Shown here in pieces: positions 1-13,900 of a stretch of DNA of 64,000 bases; within the stretch, counting starts at the first letter, position 1; each line of letters begins with the position of its first letter. The notes under the pieces are model-generated. The model made no database searches, was not told the DNA's origin, and was given only the letters and a program-made list of their open reading frames with translations. The position numbers and the translations under genes were made by a program. Source of the stretch: Calvatia gigantea (taxonomy: Eukaryota > Basidiomycota > Agaricomycetes > Agaricales > Lycoperdaceae); assembly GCA_025093985.1 (NCBI GenBank), contig JACAAK010000002.1:1116001-1180000 (forward strand), written 5' to 3'.

Positions 1-277
1 GCTACCACCTTTGGGTGCGTCTGGTGTGGGCGGTAAGTATGCTATGGAGTTCACATATTGGGGGCCAGGTCGAAAAACGGTCACAGGCGCAAATTGGCCG
101 TCCTCAGACTTTTGCCATGAGATAGCCGTTGTATCACGCGACGCGGATAGGACGAGATCGTTCCGTGGCGCACTCAAACCGCGGACCTGGGGGGTGTAAG
201 AATGATCGCGCTTGACAGAGCAGACAACTGACATCAGATGAATGCGCGGCCAGTGTCGCTGATAGCTTGTAAGGCAT
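1..277 (-). CDS. doa1: Doa1/Ufd3 (PLAA)-like WD40 protein, 5' end only
   Basis: Partial gene running off the left edge. The first exon starts at an ATG at 277 (MPYKLSATLAAHSSDV); a short GT-AG intron follows, then an exon reading VRGLSAPRNDLVLSASRD and, further on, FRPGPQYVNSIAYLPPTP. The opening 'LSATL..H..DVR' followed by an 'SRD' blade matches the first WD40 repeat of Doa1/Ufd3/PLAA, the Cdc48 cofactor that binds ubiquitin and supports ubiquitin recycling. Only the start of the propeller is inside the window; the PFU and PUL domains would lie to the left. Assignment rests on N-terminal similarity recalled from the family, so another WD40 protein cannot be fully excluded. Confidence 0.7.
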
Positions 278-959
278 CGGGAAGTGGGATGCGAGGAGGG
301 ACGGGCAGGTGGTGCGTCGTCGAATAGGTTAAGTGGTTGGTGGTCAAGCCTTGGGTCAAGCCCAAGATTAGCTATTCGATTAGCTGCACATGTCCATTCA
401 AACTAGGAATAACGTGATTTACCAAAACACAATTCATTGCTCAGCGTCCGTACTGCTTTATTGCCTACATGAAAGTCGAGAGCCTGGTAATACAACAAAA
501 GATGTACGCCTCGCAAACGAGCCCAAGAACTGTAAGGCAGTAGGTGGGAGATACGGAGGTGTAAACTATGCCATGCACCATTAATTCATCTCCTGCGAGG
601 GCCTCTCCGGTGCTAATCACCAGCCATAACGCGAGTTCCTAGTGACAGAAGGACCAGTGAGGGGATGAAGTTGTTGGTTTCAGCACGTGGTATTTTGTAG
701 CGTTGTTTAGGGCCGGACGGCATCCAAATTTCGTAATTTACTACAGGTTGGTGATATAGAACATTTTGAAAGGCGAAAAGACCCGGGACGGATTGCGAAT
801 ATATTGGTATCAAGTGTCCGACGTCTTTAATGGGGCGTTTCCGCGGGAGCAGCGCTTATGTTTCAAAGGGTGTGCGAAGTGGCTTGTAAAGCGAAACACA
901 GTGAGGTGCGAAAGCTGCAAAGAACGGTCTTGAGAGCGACTGCTGCGTCAGTTAGCTGG
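278..959. other. Intergenic: doa1 promoter side and hop1 3' side
   Basis: About 680 bp between the doa1 start codon and the hop1 stop codon. It should hold the doa1 promoter and hop1 3' UTR. Short open frames occur but none has a recognisable protein motif, and I see no repeat or RNA gene. Confidence 0.5.
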
Positions 960-3900
960 TTACTCCGCAAGGTCCACGCCCGTTGTTACTGAGACCTTGA
1001 CTTTCTTTTTTGCCAAGAGATCATCTTGATCGCCCATGGTTGGACGCTTATTGCCGCGAGAGGATACGACCTGGGGTCCCGGATCCGCTGCCACATGTGT
1101 TTCTTCTTGGATCTTGCTTGCAATGACTGGGCCGGGAACCAATTTCGATGGTCCGCGAACTTTGCTTTCATTCGCCAGATGCATTAGGCGAGTATTGTAC
1201 TCGGCAACCTGAGAAACTCTGAATGAGGATATTGTTTGTATCCCCTAATTTACTGACCATTTCACCGATGCTTAGAAGCTTGTTCTCAACTTGGAGGCAG
1301 GGATCGAAATAGTCACAATATTTGGGCGTGTTGATGGTGGCTCTGTTGAAACGATACTGATATTTCTGCATGTTATTGCGACGTTTTTTTGCCTGTTTGG
1401 GTGGATTTTTCTTCTTGGGGCGGGTCTTGGCCATGCCCAGTTCGTCCAATTCGACTACCATCTCCTGTACGAAACCTACAATGTACCTTAGATGTGACAG
1501 CCATGTAGAGAGGTGATCAAAACGAGCCTTCGTCCTCAAGTCGTTTAAGCAGTTGTCTGGATTGGGTGAAACTAGTTCCTGTATAGGGGTTGTCAACCAC
1601 GAGAGTAGTTTTCTGTAAAGCTTCATGGGGGCACCAAGTTGCTTCGCAAAACTCGCAGAGGTCAGAACATTCATTCGTTCGGCAACCTTGATCGCACGTC
1701 TGCGCCAAGGCATCAAACAGGAGTTTTTCTTCACGAGCGGAATACTGACCGGAAAAGCGCTAAGGCCTTGTATTTTGATATCAGGGGGGGATACAGGTCC
1801 AATTTGATTAGTTCCCAAGACACATCCGCTCGAAGGTGGCAGTCGAAGCAGATAAATTTATTTGGTATGCGTTTGTCCTTGACCGAGTGATATCTGTATA
1901 TTATCAGGAGGTTTTCAATGATAACGACCGTGACTCTCACCCCACACACCTAGAAGCAACGAGTAAATGAGCGTCTGGTCGCTCAAGGATACTAATGTAG
2001 CCTCACCAGATATGGAACCATCTCGAGCATCCACCTTCACAGAAGCAGCACTCATCTTCCACCTGCCAAGCTCGTTGTAACCATTGGTCCATTTAGTTAA
2101 ACCAGGTACATACGGATACACCGCATTCACATGAGAGCCCTTTGTCATCCACAGCTGGAGGTCGGACAGTAATAGGGGTGAATTCCCCCGATTTCTGGTC
2201 ATCTCGGCGAGACAGGAGGTTTTTTGACCTGGTATGACGCGTTAAACGTGGAATGGGTTTCGGCACATTATCGGCTTCAGGGTATAAGTGTCAACGAGTG
2301 AACCGGATAATGAGAGTCGCATTCACCTGTTGGGGATATTTCTTGCGGGTTTGCAGTATCATTCAATGACATCTTTGCAAGTAATTGGCTCTCGTCTTCC
2401 TCATGGCTCCAACTGACAGCGCTTTTTTGTACGGAGGGCATCTGCATAGTCGTAAGCAGTGTCACGCGGCGAAAGCTCACGGAGTTAACTGACATCGCGT
2501 ATGGGTGTAGAAGGGGGAGTTGAACCACTTGGGGATACCGGAGGGTCTTGCGCCTCAAAGATAAAAGTTTGGGTCTCATCGCACTGAGTCGTAATCAGAC
2601 TTTGGTTCTGCAGTGCCAGTGAGCGCCAATGGCTGTATTCGTTCAAGAGAGAAATACCAGGTCGTTGAGGTGTATTGGCACGGGTTCTAACACGCCACCA
2701 TAAACTGCTTCCGTGGTAGGGTTCGGGATAGTTTCTATTAAACCTGCCTCGTTCCGGAAGCCGATAGGCACGGGAATATGTGAATCGGATACGCGTAGGA
2801 AGGATCCATCGGGCTGTCGGACGTAATCGGGGTCATCTTCGCCTTCAGCATCCATGTCTAAGTCAGCTTCAGCAAGCCAGACAAGATTTCTCATGTCAGC
2901 ATCTTTTTCTTGTTCTTCAATCTGCTGAGCGCGAATCGCTGCCTCCTGCATGGGCGCGAGGTTCTGGGCCGCCAAGTGGGAATCAGTGGTGCCACTGAAG
3001 GTTGCCTCCTGGTGCTCGACAGATGGCAAGTATGTTGCGATAGAGGTGATATTGAGGTTAACACTGCAAGTCCGGGTCAGGTTAGTTGGAGGTAGGTTAT
3101 TTTGAGGCATACGAGTGATGTCCTGTTTCGACCTTCCCAATGCTCCACTTATCAGGAACCTCATCCATGTTGTGTGTCATCATATACCAACGATCCTTCT
3201 CTGCATCGCCAGTTTGGAAGTACGGTGGCTCGTAATCCGAAGGAGTGGAATCAGTGTAAAAAATCTTGAAGGTTGCATAGCGACGCTCTAATCATTGGCC
3301 CATTAGTCTTTGGTTAAATGTGAGTCGGCTGTACACACTCGGAAGCACGTCCATTTGGCTCATAGCATGAATAAGCGTTTTGAGGAGAGTCTGAAGTAGT
3401 TAGCCAAAAGCGTCAATTGTAAAGGGGTACTCGTGGCACCTTAACACTCTTTTTAACGTCGCGTAAGGTTGGTATCCGGCCTTGTTTAGCTGCTTCCGTA
3501 ACAGGATCTTCCATGTTTCCTGCCTTGGATCGTCTCAGGTCCTCTCCGAGGGTCAATATGGGGACCACGGAATCGTTTCCTGGAAGTTTGCGATACTAGA
3601 ACAATGGTCAATGAAATCGCTATGTGAGGTTGCCACCGGAGGCTCACTCGAAAGTTGAAGGTATAGGCTTCGACGATACTGCGGAAAATTATTATACATT
3701 GTTTGAACCATGAATATATGCGCATTACTTGGTTGGATCTTTGCTGTCCTGGCGACTACCATTTAGCAGCGAATCCCAGTCGCGCTCAACACAAGTCTCA
3801 CTAAATAAATTCCGAAAATGAAGCTGCGAAGGTATTGTTTTCCGAGTGCATCGAATATGCCATGTTCCTGGCGCGGACCGTCTCAAAATCGGCTGGGACA

Positions 3901-4367
3901 GCGCATATATGCACGAACCAAGTAATTAAGAATGCGGTCGGCCTCTTCAGAATACCCGCGCGCCATGGTCTAAAAGAAATCCTCAAAATGCGTTCCTTTT
4001 AGGGAGATCTTTGACTATACCATAATCTTGAAGCCACTAATCCTCTGTCGGGAGCCGTCAATGCTTAACGAGCTACTTGTCTGGGAACTTGGGGGTGTAG
4101 TGTCTTCAGTTGTTGTAAAGTGACCTCAAACGCAAAGTCAGAACACGCAAAACGCATTTAACGGGTCTCCCAACTTTCGGAAAAGTTGTCATCGGGAAGA
4201 AGATTCCTGGGGTGTCCGTTGGTTGTGCAAAAATGGTAATTCGAGAAAAATACTGACCTCAAGAAAGTTATGCAACCAAGGCCAGCCCGCAGTAGGGTTT
4301 GAACGACTGCTGTGCTTTGTGTCTGGGATATCTCTTGGCGCGGACGAGTTTGCTGAAGGGACATCAT
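960..4367 (-). CDS. hop1: Hop1/HORMAD meiotic axis protein: HORMA + PHD + winged helix
   Basis: Meiosis-specific chromosome-axis protein that promotes inter-homologue recombination. Starts at an ATG at 4367 (MMSLQQTRPRQEISQTQS). The HORMA domain opens with VVQTLLRAGLGCITFLR and is spread over about ten short exons; conserved pieces include GYSEEADRILNYL, ALGKQYLRSFIF, VEAYTFNF and RYATFKIFYTDSTPSDYEP. A long acidic linker follows (2650-3110). Next comes a Cys/His module (CECG, ECCFCEGGCSRWFHIW, FICFDC) that reads as a PHD finger, then a winged-helix region (RRAIKVAERMN, QSRQLLKRLEDEG). The C-terminus is basic and may carry a nuclear signal (KKKVKV). This HORMA-PHD-winged-helix order matches the chromatin-binding region known in yeast Hop1. 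I could join the exons without an internal stop; one intron near 1517 would be only about 37 bp. Distal boundaries are approximate. Confidence 0.85.
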
Positions 4368-4601
4368 GGTGGCAGGAGCAATCACAGTGACCTCGGGACA
4401 ATGAAAGACTTCTACTAGTCACCTGACGCCCCAAGTCAAATCACAGGCTCAGGGGGAACTCGAGAGGGCATAAAGTATCCAGCGCGTTCGCAGGTGGCAT
4501 ACAGTAACGCAATTTCTATTTGTGGCACTAAGTATTCACCAAAGGAGGGGTTGTTTCGTGAGCGTAAGTCAGCATATGCAAGTCATGCTGAGTCCCAACG
4601 T

Positions 4602-5159
4602 CTATTGTCCAGAGCCAATTAACGCCGTGATCTTTGAATCGAATCCTTCATTCCGAATTGGCATTTCGGGAGTATGGAAGGGATTCTTCATGACAGCATC
4701 AGCGTAGATTTCATATACTTTCTGCAGAAAAACTTCCGCAGCCGTTTCCACGAGCGAAGTGAGGAGGACGAATTTGGTTCCTGGAGCGTTTTGTAGCTAG
4801 ACCAGGACTGAACATGACTGGAGGGTCATACCGGTCAATGTAAGGTGTATCGTGAGTTTGAAAGTCTCGCCCTCAATAACTTCAGCGCCAGAGCTAGGAC
4901 CAATAGGGGATAGCCGGCTCGTGATAGCATGGATACCGTGTAGTGTACCAGCAAGGACCAGGTATTCGTTAGAGGTCAGCTGGGCCAATCCATCTATATG
5001 CAGGGTAAGGCTGAGAGACTTGATCGTGAATTGTGCGAGAAAGACCTGCAAAGTTGCGCTGATATACAAGGCCACCAGCTTTGTTTATTATCTGCACAGT
5101 GCGTTAGCATTGCGAGTGAAATAGATCGCAAACTATACCCAAAGTCCATGAATTGCCAT
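4602..5159 (-). CDS. trs23: TRAPP complex subunit Trs23/TRAPPC4
   Basis: Core subunit of the TRAPP complexes, the exchange factors for Ypt1/Rab1 in ER-Golgi and autophagic traffic. The ATG at 5159 gives MAIHGLWIINKAGGLVYQR after removal of a 47-bp intron; later exons carry LTSNEYLVLAGTLHGIHAI, EVIEGETFKLTIHLTLTG, TKFVLLTSL and IYADAVMKNPFHTPEMPIR, the hallmark longin-like core of TRAPPC4. The protein ends with KITALIGSGQ at a TAG at 4602. At roughly 150 residues it is close to the short metazoan form. The start codon is 123 bp from the divergent glutaminyl cyclase gene, so the two probably share a promoter region. The hop1 start lies 235 bp downstream. Confidence 0.88.
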
Positions 5160-5281
5160 CGGAGCCTTGGAAAGTGCAGGTGGGAGGAAAGCTTGGGGTG
5201 TTTGTTTGGGTCCTAGTGTGTGCGCTAATGATCCTAAGTGCAGCCGGCCCGGCCACGACACCAACAGGTTAACTTCCAACG

Positions 5282-6889
<1,608 letters not shown>

Positions 6890-6998
6890 AGCGAAGTAAA
6901 CTCCCTCCTATTCCCTGTCTCACAAGGGCTTAATTTGCCCTAGTGAGGAGATTTTTGTAGTGTCTGATCAATGTGGACGCGTCTGTGGCCAGCTTTGT

Positions 6999-7541
6999 TC
7001 ACGATATCAGACATAGTGCCTTGGGTTCTCTCGCCCACGACGAAATTACCTTTTCTTGTTCTTTCTTTTCCTTGACTTGGAGTTTCGCATGCTTCAAGAA
7101 TGCATTTAATGCCGCTTTCCGCTCATTTGCGGCAGTATTCACTGAGCAAGTGATCAGGATGAAGGGGAAATTGTAGTAAGGTTAGAAACGCACGCATTTT
7201 GCTCGCGTCATCAATCATAGCACTGCGCTGCTGACCCAAGTCGCTAACGGACGTTCCGGAGCTCCTATACCATTGGACGTACACGTTTTCTTGGGTGGTG
7301 CGCCATTGGGTATGGTCCTTGAGAACACTATCGGCTTCCACCGTTTGTGCCTTCATCTCTAGAATCTGTGCTCGCCCCCGTTCCCTGAGGAGGGCAATAG
7401 CAGTCAGAGGTATCATCAATTAGCTCATTTATAAACGTGCAGGAGCTGTATGCTCGTCTCGGCCGTATTCTTGATAGATTTTCTGGCCTCCTCGTATAAC
7501 CTGCGGCGTTTGGCTTGGAACGTTACACCTGACGAACTCAT
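6999..7541 (-). CDS. Small coiled-coil protein, unrecognised
   Basis: No family recognised. Exons on the minus strand join into a short, charged, mostly helical protein: MSSSGVTFQAKRRRLYEEA at the start, ILEMKAQTVEADSVLKDH and SDLGQQRSAMIDDASKM in the middle, and ERKAALNAFLKHAKLQVKE near the end, stopping at TGA 6999-7001. Heptad-like spacing and many Lys/Glu residues suggest a coiled coil. Support for coding comes from plausible GT-AG introns that keep frame and from its place between two genes with intergenic-sized gaps. An upstream ATG at 7724 (MPQNKQRKARESP) is an alternative start but I could not splice it into frame cleanly. It lies head-to-head with stt4. Confidence 0.4.
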
Positions 7542-7916
7542 CAACGTCTTGTTTAATTTGAAGAAAAAGGGTTAGAAGACCGGAAGAGGCTCTACTAGCG
7601 GCATCAGCGGAGCGAGTGGGTGAGAACCTGAACTTTGAAGAGATAATCACCGTGGGCCTTCCTGAACCTCTTCAACGTCGCTTTCAGGGCTTTCTCGGGC
7701 TTTTCTTTGTTTGTTTTGTGGCATACTGGTCGCGTTTGTAGAAGCGTATCTGATGCAAAGTAAAACGATCCTGTGCTTGGAAGCCAGAGTGAATGCGTCT
7801 AAAAATAGTGTTTGAATTGATTACATCATCAAGGACCTTCACTAAATGCCTCAAACCGAACGCCTGAGTGTGCTCCACCTCTGCAGCCTTTGGACCCATT
7901 GCTTTGAGGCGAAACC
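7542..7916. other. Intergenic: shared upstream region of the coiled-coil gene and stt4
   Basis: About 375 bp between divergent start codons. Likely holds promoters for both genes, or an extra 5' exon of the minus-strand gene. No repeat or RNA gene seen. Confidence 0.4.
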
Positions 7917-10900
7917 ATGGATTGGTGAGAGAGTCGTATTACTCCCATTCCTCATATTCTCACTTTCTATCGCCGAAGTCTCGAATTGAATATACGCCAG
8001 CAAATTCTTTCGGATCTCGCTGCGTGTGGGTTGAGCCCTGTCGAGGAAGCGGACAGTCCTTTATGCTCCAGAGTGCATACCTTAGACGGCTTGAATAGAT
8101 TGGTTTCTGAAGAACCAGAGGCAGAATTAGAGGAGTCTGAAGAGCGCGAAACTGCAGAAGCTGAGCAGGACAAGGGGCGTGTTTACATGGTATGTTTCCT
8201 TTTGTTGTTTCGTCCTGTCCACTTTCCTTGTCTATCCCCAGACCACATCTCGCGTTCAGTGCAATGTAGCCTACGGGGACATGATCAGGCACTCAGCTCC
8301 CTCATGCATAGACAAAACTATTGAAGACCTCTTCCCGACTCTCATCGAGATCTTGAAGGACATTCCCCGCATCGATTTTGACCCGTCACTATCCTGGAGG
8401 GGTAAAAATCCAATGCTTACTATCACATCTCTGCGCCTGACTCCTAATTTCAGATTGGGCTCTACCTGACCAACTTGTATACTCTACTATATCCGCTCTC
8501 TTACAAGTGTGCAATGAACAGCCTAGCTATAGGGAGAAGGCCATGAATGCCATATGTTCCTTCCTCTCTGAAACGGTCGAAGAGATCAATAAAAGCAGCT
8601 GTGCGTAGGGTACAATGGTCATGCTAGATGTGGCGCTAATCACCAGTTTTAGCTTTCGACATTCTGGTACAAATTATGCCAGCGTTGCACGGATTCTACC
8701 GTGCCATCAGTTCAACTACCTATAAATGGAGCATAACTCAATGGAAGTGCATCTCTCAAGAGCTGAAGAAATTATGTTCCCAAGATACGGTCGAGCGACT
8801 GAATCACCTGCTTGTCGATATCCTGCAGAGAGAAGAAGAGGATGCGGGGATTGCACAATTCATTCAAACTTTCGTCTCTCGATATATCTCGGAGGGCCGG
8901 CCGTTGAGTGGATACTTTATTGTTTGCTGCGTCATCGAGACGGAATGGACCATCCTTGCTCAAGTCTTGGTTCCACCTGTTACGACGACAGTCACAGATG
9001 TCGAAGCTGCCGCCGCGAATAAAGCATGGTTCGCGCTCACCCGGGGTGAAATCATTGATACAAGCACCTTCAGTGATGACATTCGAGCGTCTCTTCAACC
9101 GGTGATCACCCACGCAATGCAATGTTTCACGGACCTGTTTATCCAAATACAAGATATGGATAGTGAGCCCTCGATTGATACGTATGCCTGGGAAACTATG
9201 TCTGAGAGTCTTGTGAGAGACGTTGCTGCTACTGTTTGTTCTTGGCTCACCTCCCTCACAGAAGCTGGCATCCGTCTGTTGTGTTGCTCTGGGGGAACTC
9301 AACGAGAAATTATTCTCCCGCATCACACTCTTGTTGAGCGACGAGTCCCCTATTTCCGATAATCTGGTTCAGGAAGCTGCACTCAAGTCGACTGCCATCC
9401 TCGTTAGAAGGTGAGTTTTAGATATTCTACGCAACAGACCCTCTCACCAATAGGATTCAGTTTCCCCGAGATCGCTTCAGTTATGGCCGCACAACTAAGG
9501 CGATTTGTAACGTCCCCGCTTCCCCTGTTCGAGTTTGAATTTGCTTCCGAAGGTCGTGCTCCTCCTCTGGCTGCTGCTGCCAAATGCCTAGCCTTGTGTA
9601 TCAAGGTAAGCCATTCCTTTCGAGGTTGGAATCGTTTTATTAATTATCACTAGCTTGCTCCTGGCGATGATCTTATCATGTCAAACATGTATTCCCTCCT
9701 TAACTTTATTGCAGCCACCAGCAAAGATACGCATGATACGACATTTCAGGGCTCCGAACCGCACGATTATGGGACTTTAAACTCCTTAGAGAATGGGCTG
9801 CGCGGGCTCTCAGAGGACGAGAAGCGTCTCACTGGTATCAGCACCATTTCTGTTGTCACTCGACTTGCATTGGAGTTCCAGGTCGAAGAGGTTTGAACAT
9901 ATCGTCCGCTTAAATTGTTTCGGAAATAACCGATATCTTGACTAGGTCACTAGACTCACCGTCTCCATGCTTCTCCAACGTTTGCGCTCTGCTGAACCTA
10001 CAGTAGAAGCGGCTATTGCTTACAATTTAGTTGACCTTGCCCTCGTTGCACCAGAAGCTGCTTTTATCGACATTATTAGAGCATTCTCTAGTATCAACCG
10101 TTCAGCCAACCCCGATGATCCCAGGTTCTCTAACAATATGGTATGCGTCAGCCACATTGTCAAAATGGTGCTTAAACTAACTGAAGTCCAACAGGTTCTT
10201 GCTGCCCAAACTAGACTTGCTCAAGACTTGAGCCAGCGCCCCGAACTTTATGAAACCTATCTCACCGAGCTGCTGACGTTGTTCCTTGACAAAGGAGTGG
10301 CTATACAAAATTTGAAGATCACAAATCCCCAAGTGAAGGTAGTTTTCACTCTCGAGGAAAACCCTTCAGCGTGACTAATATGCCTGAAGATTGATGACAT
10401 GATCGAACAGCTGGCTTCCCTATTGCTCCCTATCGATGCTCTTCTCAACCATCACGACTTCAAGCCCCGGAAGGACGCTTCACCAGAGATTGTCTCACTT
10501 TTCAGGAACTTGTGGTTCTTGTGCGTTTTGTTCAACTTCACCGCCGTGAATGACAAGGAGTCTATTGCGATGGATTGGTTGCGCCCTGCATTAACACGCA
10601 TCGCCACCAAAACACCTCCCATGGTCATTGAGGAGTCCCACGACGCTTTTGCCAGTGATATTGAGTATAATACGGTCATTCGGCAAGAATATGTCGATTC
10701 AGTAAGTTTCAATGCCCACCTTTCTCGACTTCCAGCTTGATATCTACCATCATAGGTTATTGTCAAACATCGCATGCGTCTAACGGGTTACATCGTGTTG
10801 AGATCTAGCGATCTCCGCAGTCTTTCCACTGGTCAAGTAATCTTCCTTTTAGCTATGCACGACATCGAAAGTATGAGAGCTTTAGAAGGCCTACCATCAT

Positions 10901-13900
10901 CCCTAGTTACGTACTTCATCAATGATAGCCTCAACAAGAACGCTGTCCTCAGTGCATGCATGGAGGGTATTGCTGAGCAAGTAAGCGTTATCCTGGTTTC
11001 CAAGATTCACCACTCATTTTTTCCAGGTTGTAAGGGGTTGCCAAGCAGCTTTGACCGCCAAAGCCTCACAACAGGCTCTCCCAAAGCGGCTCTCCTGGGA
11101 ATTAAAGAAGCTGGTGATCAGCAGTACGCATCGCATCTCAAAAGCGAGAGAAATTGCCTCAAAATATTTGAACCGTCTGTTGATATCCTTCCCATCCCTG
11201 ATGTGCGACCCCCACTTGGTGTACGCAATTCTCGAGATCTTGACTTTACTCCAACGTGCGGCCGAAAATGAGTATCTTGATGAGGTGACTTTTATTTGCT
11301 AGATCTGTCATCGAAGAGACTCAGCCGTTCACAGTATGAGCCAACTTGGGAGTATCACTCTGACCGGGCAAACGTCACTTTACAACTCACGGATAATTAC
11401 CAAACTCGGATCGAAATTCTCAGCAATTTACAGCGCAATGCCAACTCCTGGTTTGAGCTGGCCCTGGGACGTGCACCATTGGAGTTGCAATCCACTTTAC
11501 AAGTTCGTATTGCTGGATATCTCCTCAGCCAAACTTAACCCTTATTACCCCAGAAATATCTTGCGGTGAATCAATCAGTGACGGGTGCAGACTCAGCGGA
11601 ACTTGGTGCCTCTGTTGCTGAGAAGTTTGGGAAAGAAATTGGCCCTGTTCACCGGCATCTCTGTGAGTCCGGAAACCCCTTATGAATACTGATATTTAAC
11701 GCAGCGTAGTTTCCCTGAAATCTTCTTCCTACTGGAATATGGATCAGGCGAAGATTCTGACAAGCCAGATCGCCATTCGTAGCTATTACTCGGGCGAAGC
11801 CGCTGGGTTTAGGTTCGTAGGGAAGGAGTGTATGTTTTCCCTTATAGGACCTAGTGTACATGGCTCATTTACGTCCCAGATTTCAAAACCGTCCAAGGTG
11901 TTGCACCTCATGACACGCCCCCGAGCGAAATCTCCGAACTTCAACGCAAGCTGGGCTCAGCCATGGCAGACATCAGGTCAAAGAATTCCACTCTTACCGT
12001 ACAAGAGCTGCGACGCATCTTATATCGTTGTGCTGCCGTGCTGATTTCTTTGGATTATGTGAGTTCTTGCTGTTGCGACTGTCTAGGGCAGTAACTTAAC
12101 AATTGCAGTGCGATTATGACCTCCTGCATTATTTGGTTGCCCTACCTTTTGCGGTTGCTACGCCATCCGCGCTGGTCGTTGCTGTGGAGATTTGGAGCTG
12201 GCTTATAGCTGAAAAGTCTGCCTTTGAAGTTGCGCTCATGAGTGAAATAGTCTCGTCTTGGTCGGGAACGATTAAACACGAAACTGGAATCTTCTCCCGG
12301 CGCATTGAGTAAGTCCTAACGTGAATGGCTGTCATACTTTTTTTTAACCTACCCTAGTTACCACGACCCATTCTATTCCCCGATCGAATACGCCCCGACC
12401 GATAAAGATTGCATCGAAAGAACACTGGCAACTGCCCGCAAAATGCTCACTCCCCATGTCTTGGTTCTGCATTTGCTGTACAGTCGGTTGCAAGCCGCCA
12501 GGTACTATCAGCCGAATATCATGTTCCTCATCCAGCAGCTTGTGTTGCGCTCTGCTCGGAACCACAAGCGCTTCAGGTACTGGTTTGCAGGTCTCACTGT
12601 GTCATCGGTTTACTGATTACTGCGGGTAGTACTCATGCGTTAGCTCGAGAACCCCGCTTTTCCTTTTTACTGTTCGGATTCGAAGCACTGAAAAGCTCTC
12701 ATCTTGATGCGTACTGTGAGAATTTCTTGAGAGAATCGTTGTATCGCCTCGCCTTCTCTTGGTATGGTGCTCGACCACAGTGCGTTTATCTGTCAATTTG
12801 TCAAATTCTCTCTCACGGTCGATAAGGTGGACGTACGGTGCAGACAGAGTCCAACTCAACGCAGACATCAGAGTTGTCTCAGAGTTCTTGTCGTACCTGC
12901 AGACGGACGCCGTTCGCGGACTCCCGACAATTTCAAGTCTGTCTCCTCTGCAATCCGTTTCCCGGATATCTTGTAAGTACTCGGTTTATCCAAATGTACA
13001 GTAACCTGACATGCCTCTCAGATTACAGTACTCGCCTGAGAGATTTGAACATACCTATGCGTTTGCTCACCGAGTCCGAGCTATCCCGGTTGTCCGTCTG
13101 GGTCAATCCGACGAATGACGCTAAACGTTCTACCGATTTCACTGGCGTAGTTGAACGTGGATTAGTGGACACTATGTGGTTGGGCGTTATTCGCACAGTC
13201 TGGAATGTTGATCCTACCATAGCCATCTTCCTTGCTGAACGCTTCAAGTCGCCTTTTATACGGAATGAAGTGGGGCGGCTTGTCCGCTCAAGTCCAAAAG
13301 ATGTCCTAGCCATACCCGAAGCGGTATATTTCCTGTTGGGTGACCGTTTCGATGCCTCTGTCCGACGAGACCTCAAGGTATTTACCCAGTCGCTCTCACT
13401 TCTTTCCCCACTCTTACAGAAAATACCAGTATCTCCTTCTACTGGCGCCTGCGCCTCCAACTATCGCCATTACTTTTTTCGGACGACGGTATAGCAACCA
13501 ACCCCAGATCCTCCAATACACTCACCGCGCTTTGGAAGAGCACCCTGTTGACTTAACCTTCTTCTTCATCCCTCAAGTTGTCCAAGCACTTCGCTATGAT
13601 GCACTTGGTAGGTTTCTTCAATTTTTTTTTTCATCGAGGAAAGTTCAATCTGGTTGTAGGTTACGTTTCCCGATTCATTTCTGAGACTGCAAAGATCTCC
13701 CAGCTATTCTGCCATCAAATTGTTTGGAACATGAAGGCAAACTGCTACAAAGATGATGCGGCCGATATTGCGAGTACCTTTCCCTTCCTCGCGAGTGGCT
13801 AGCGCACACCTAATGGATGTCTAGGAGGATCCAATGAAATCTATGCTGGACATGATGACAAACGCAGTTGTTAAATCGCTCTCCGGGGAGGCTCGTGATT

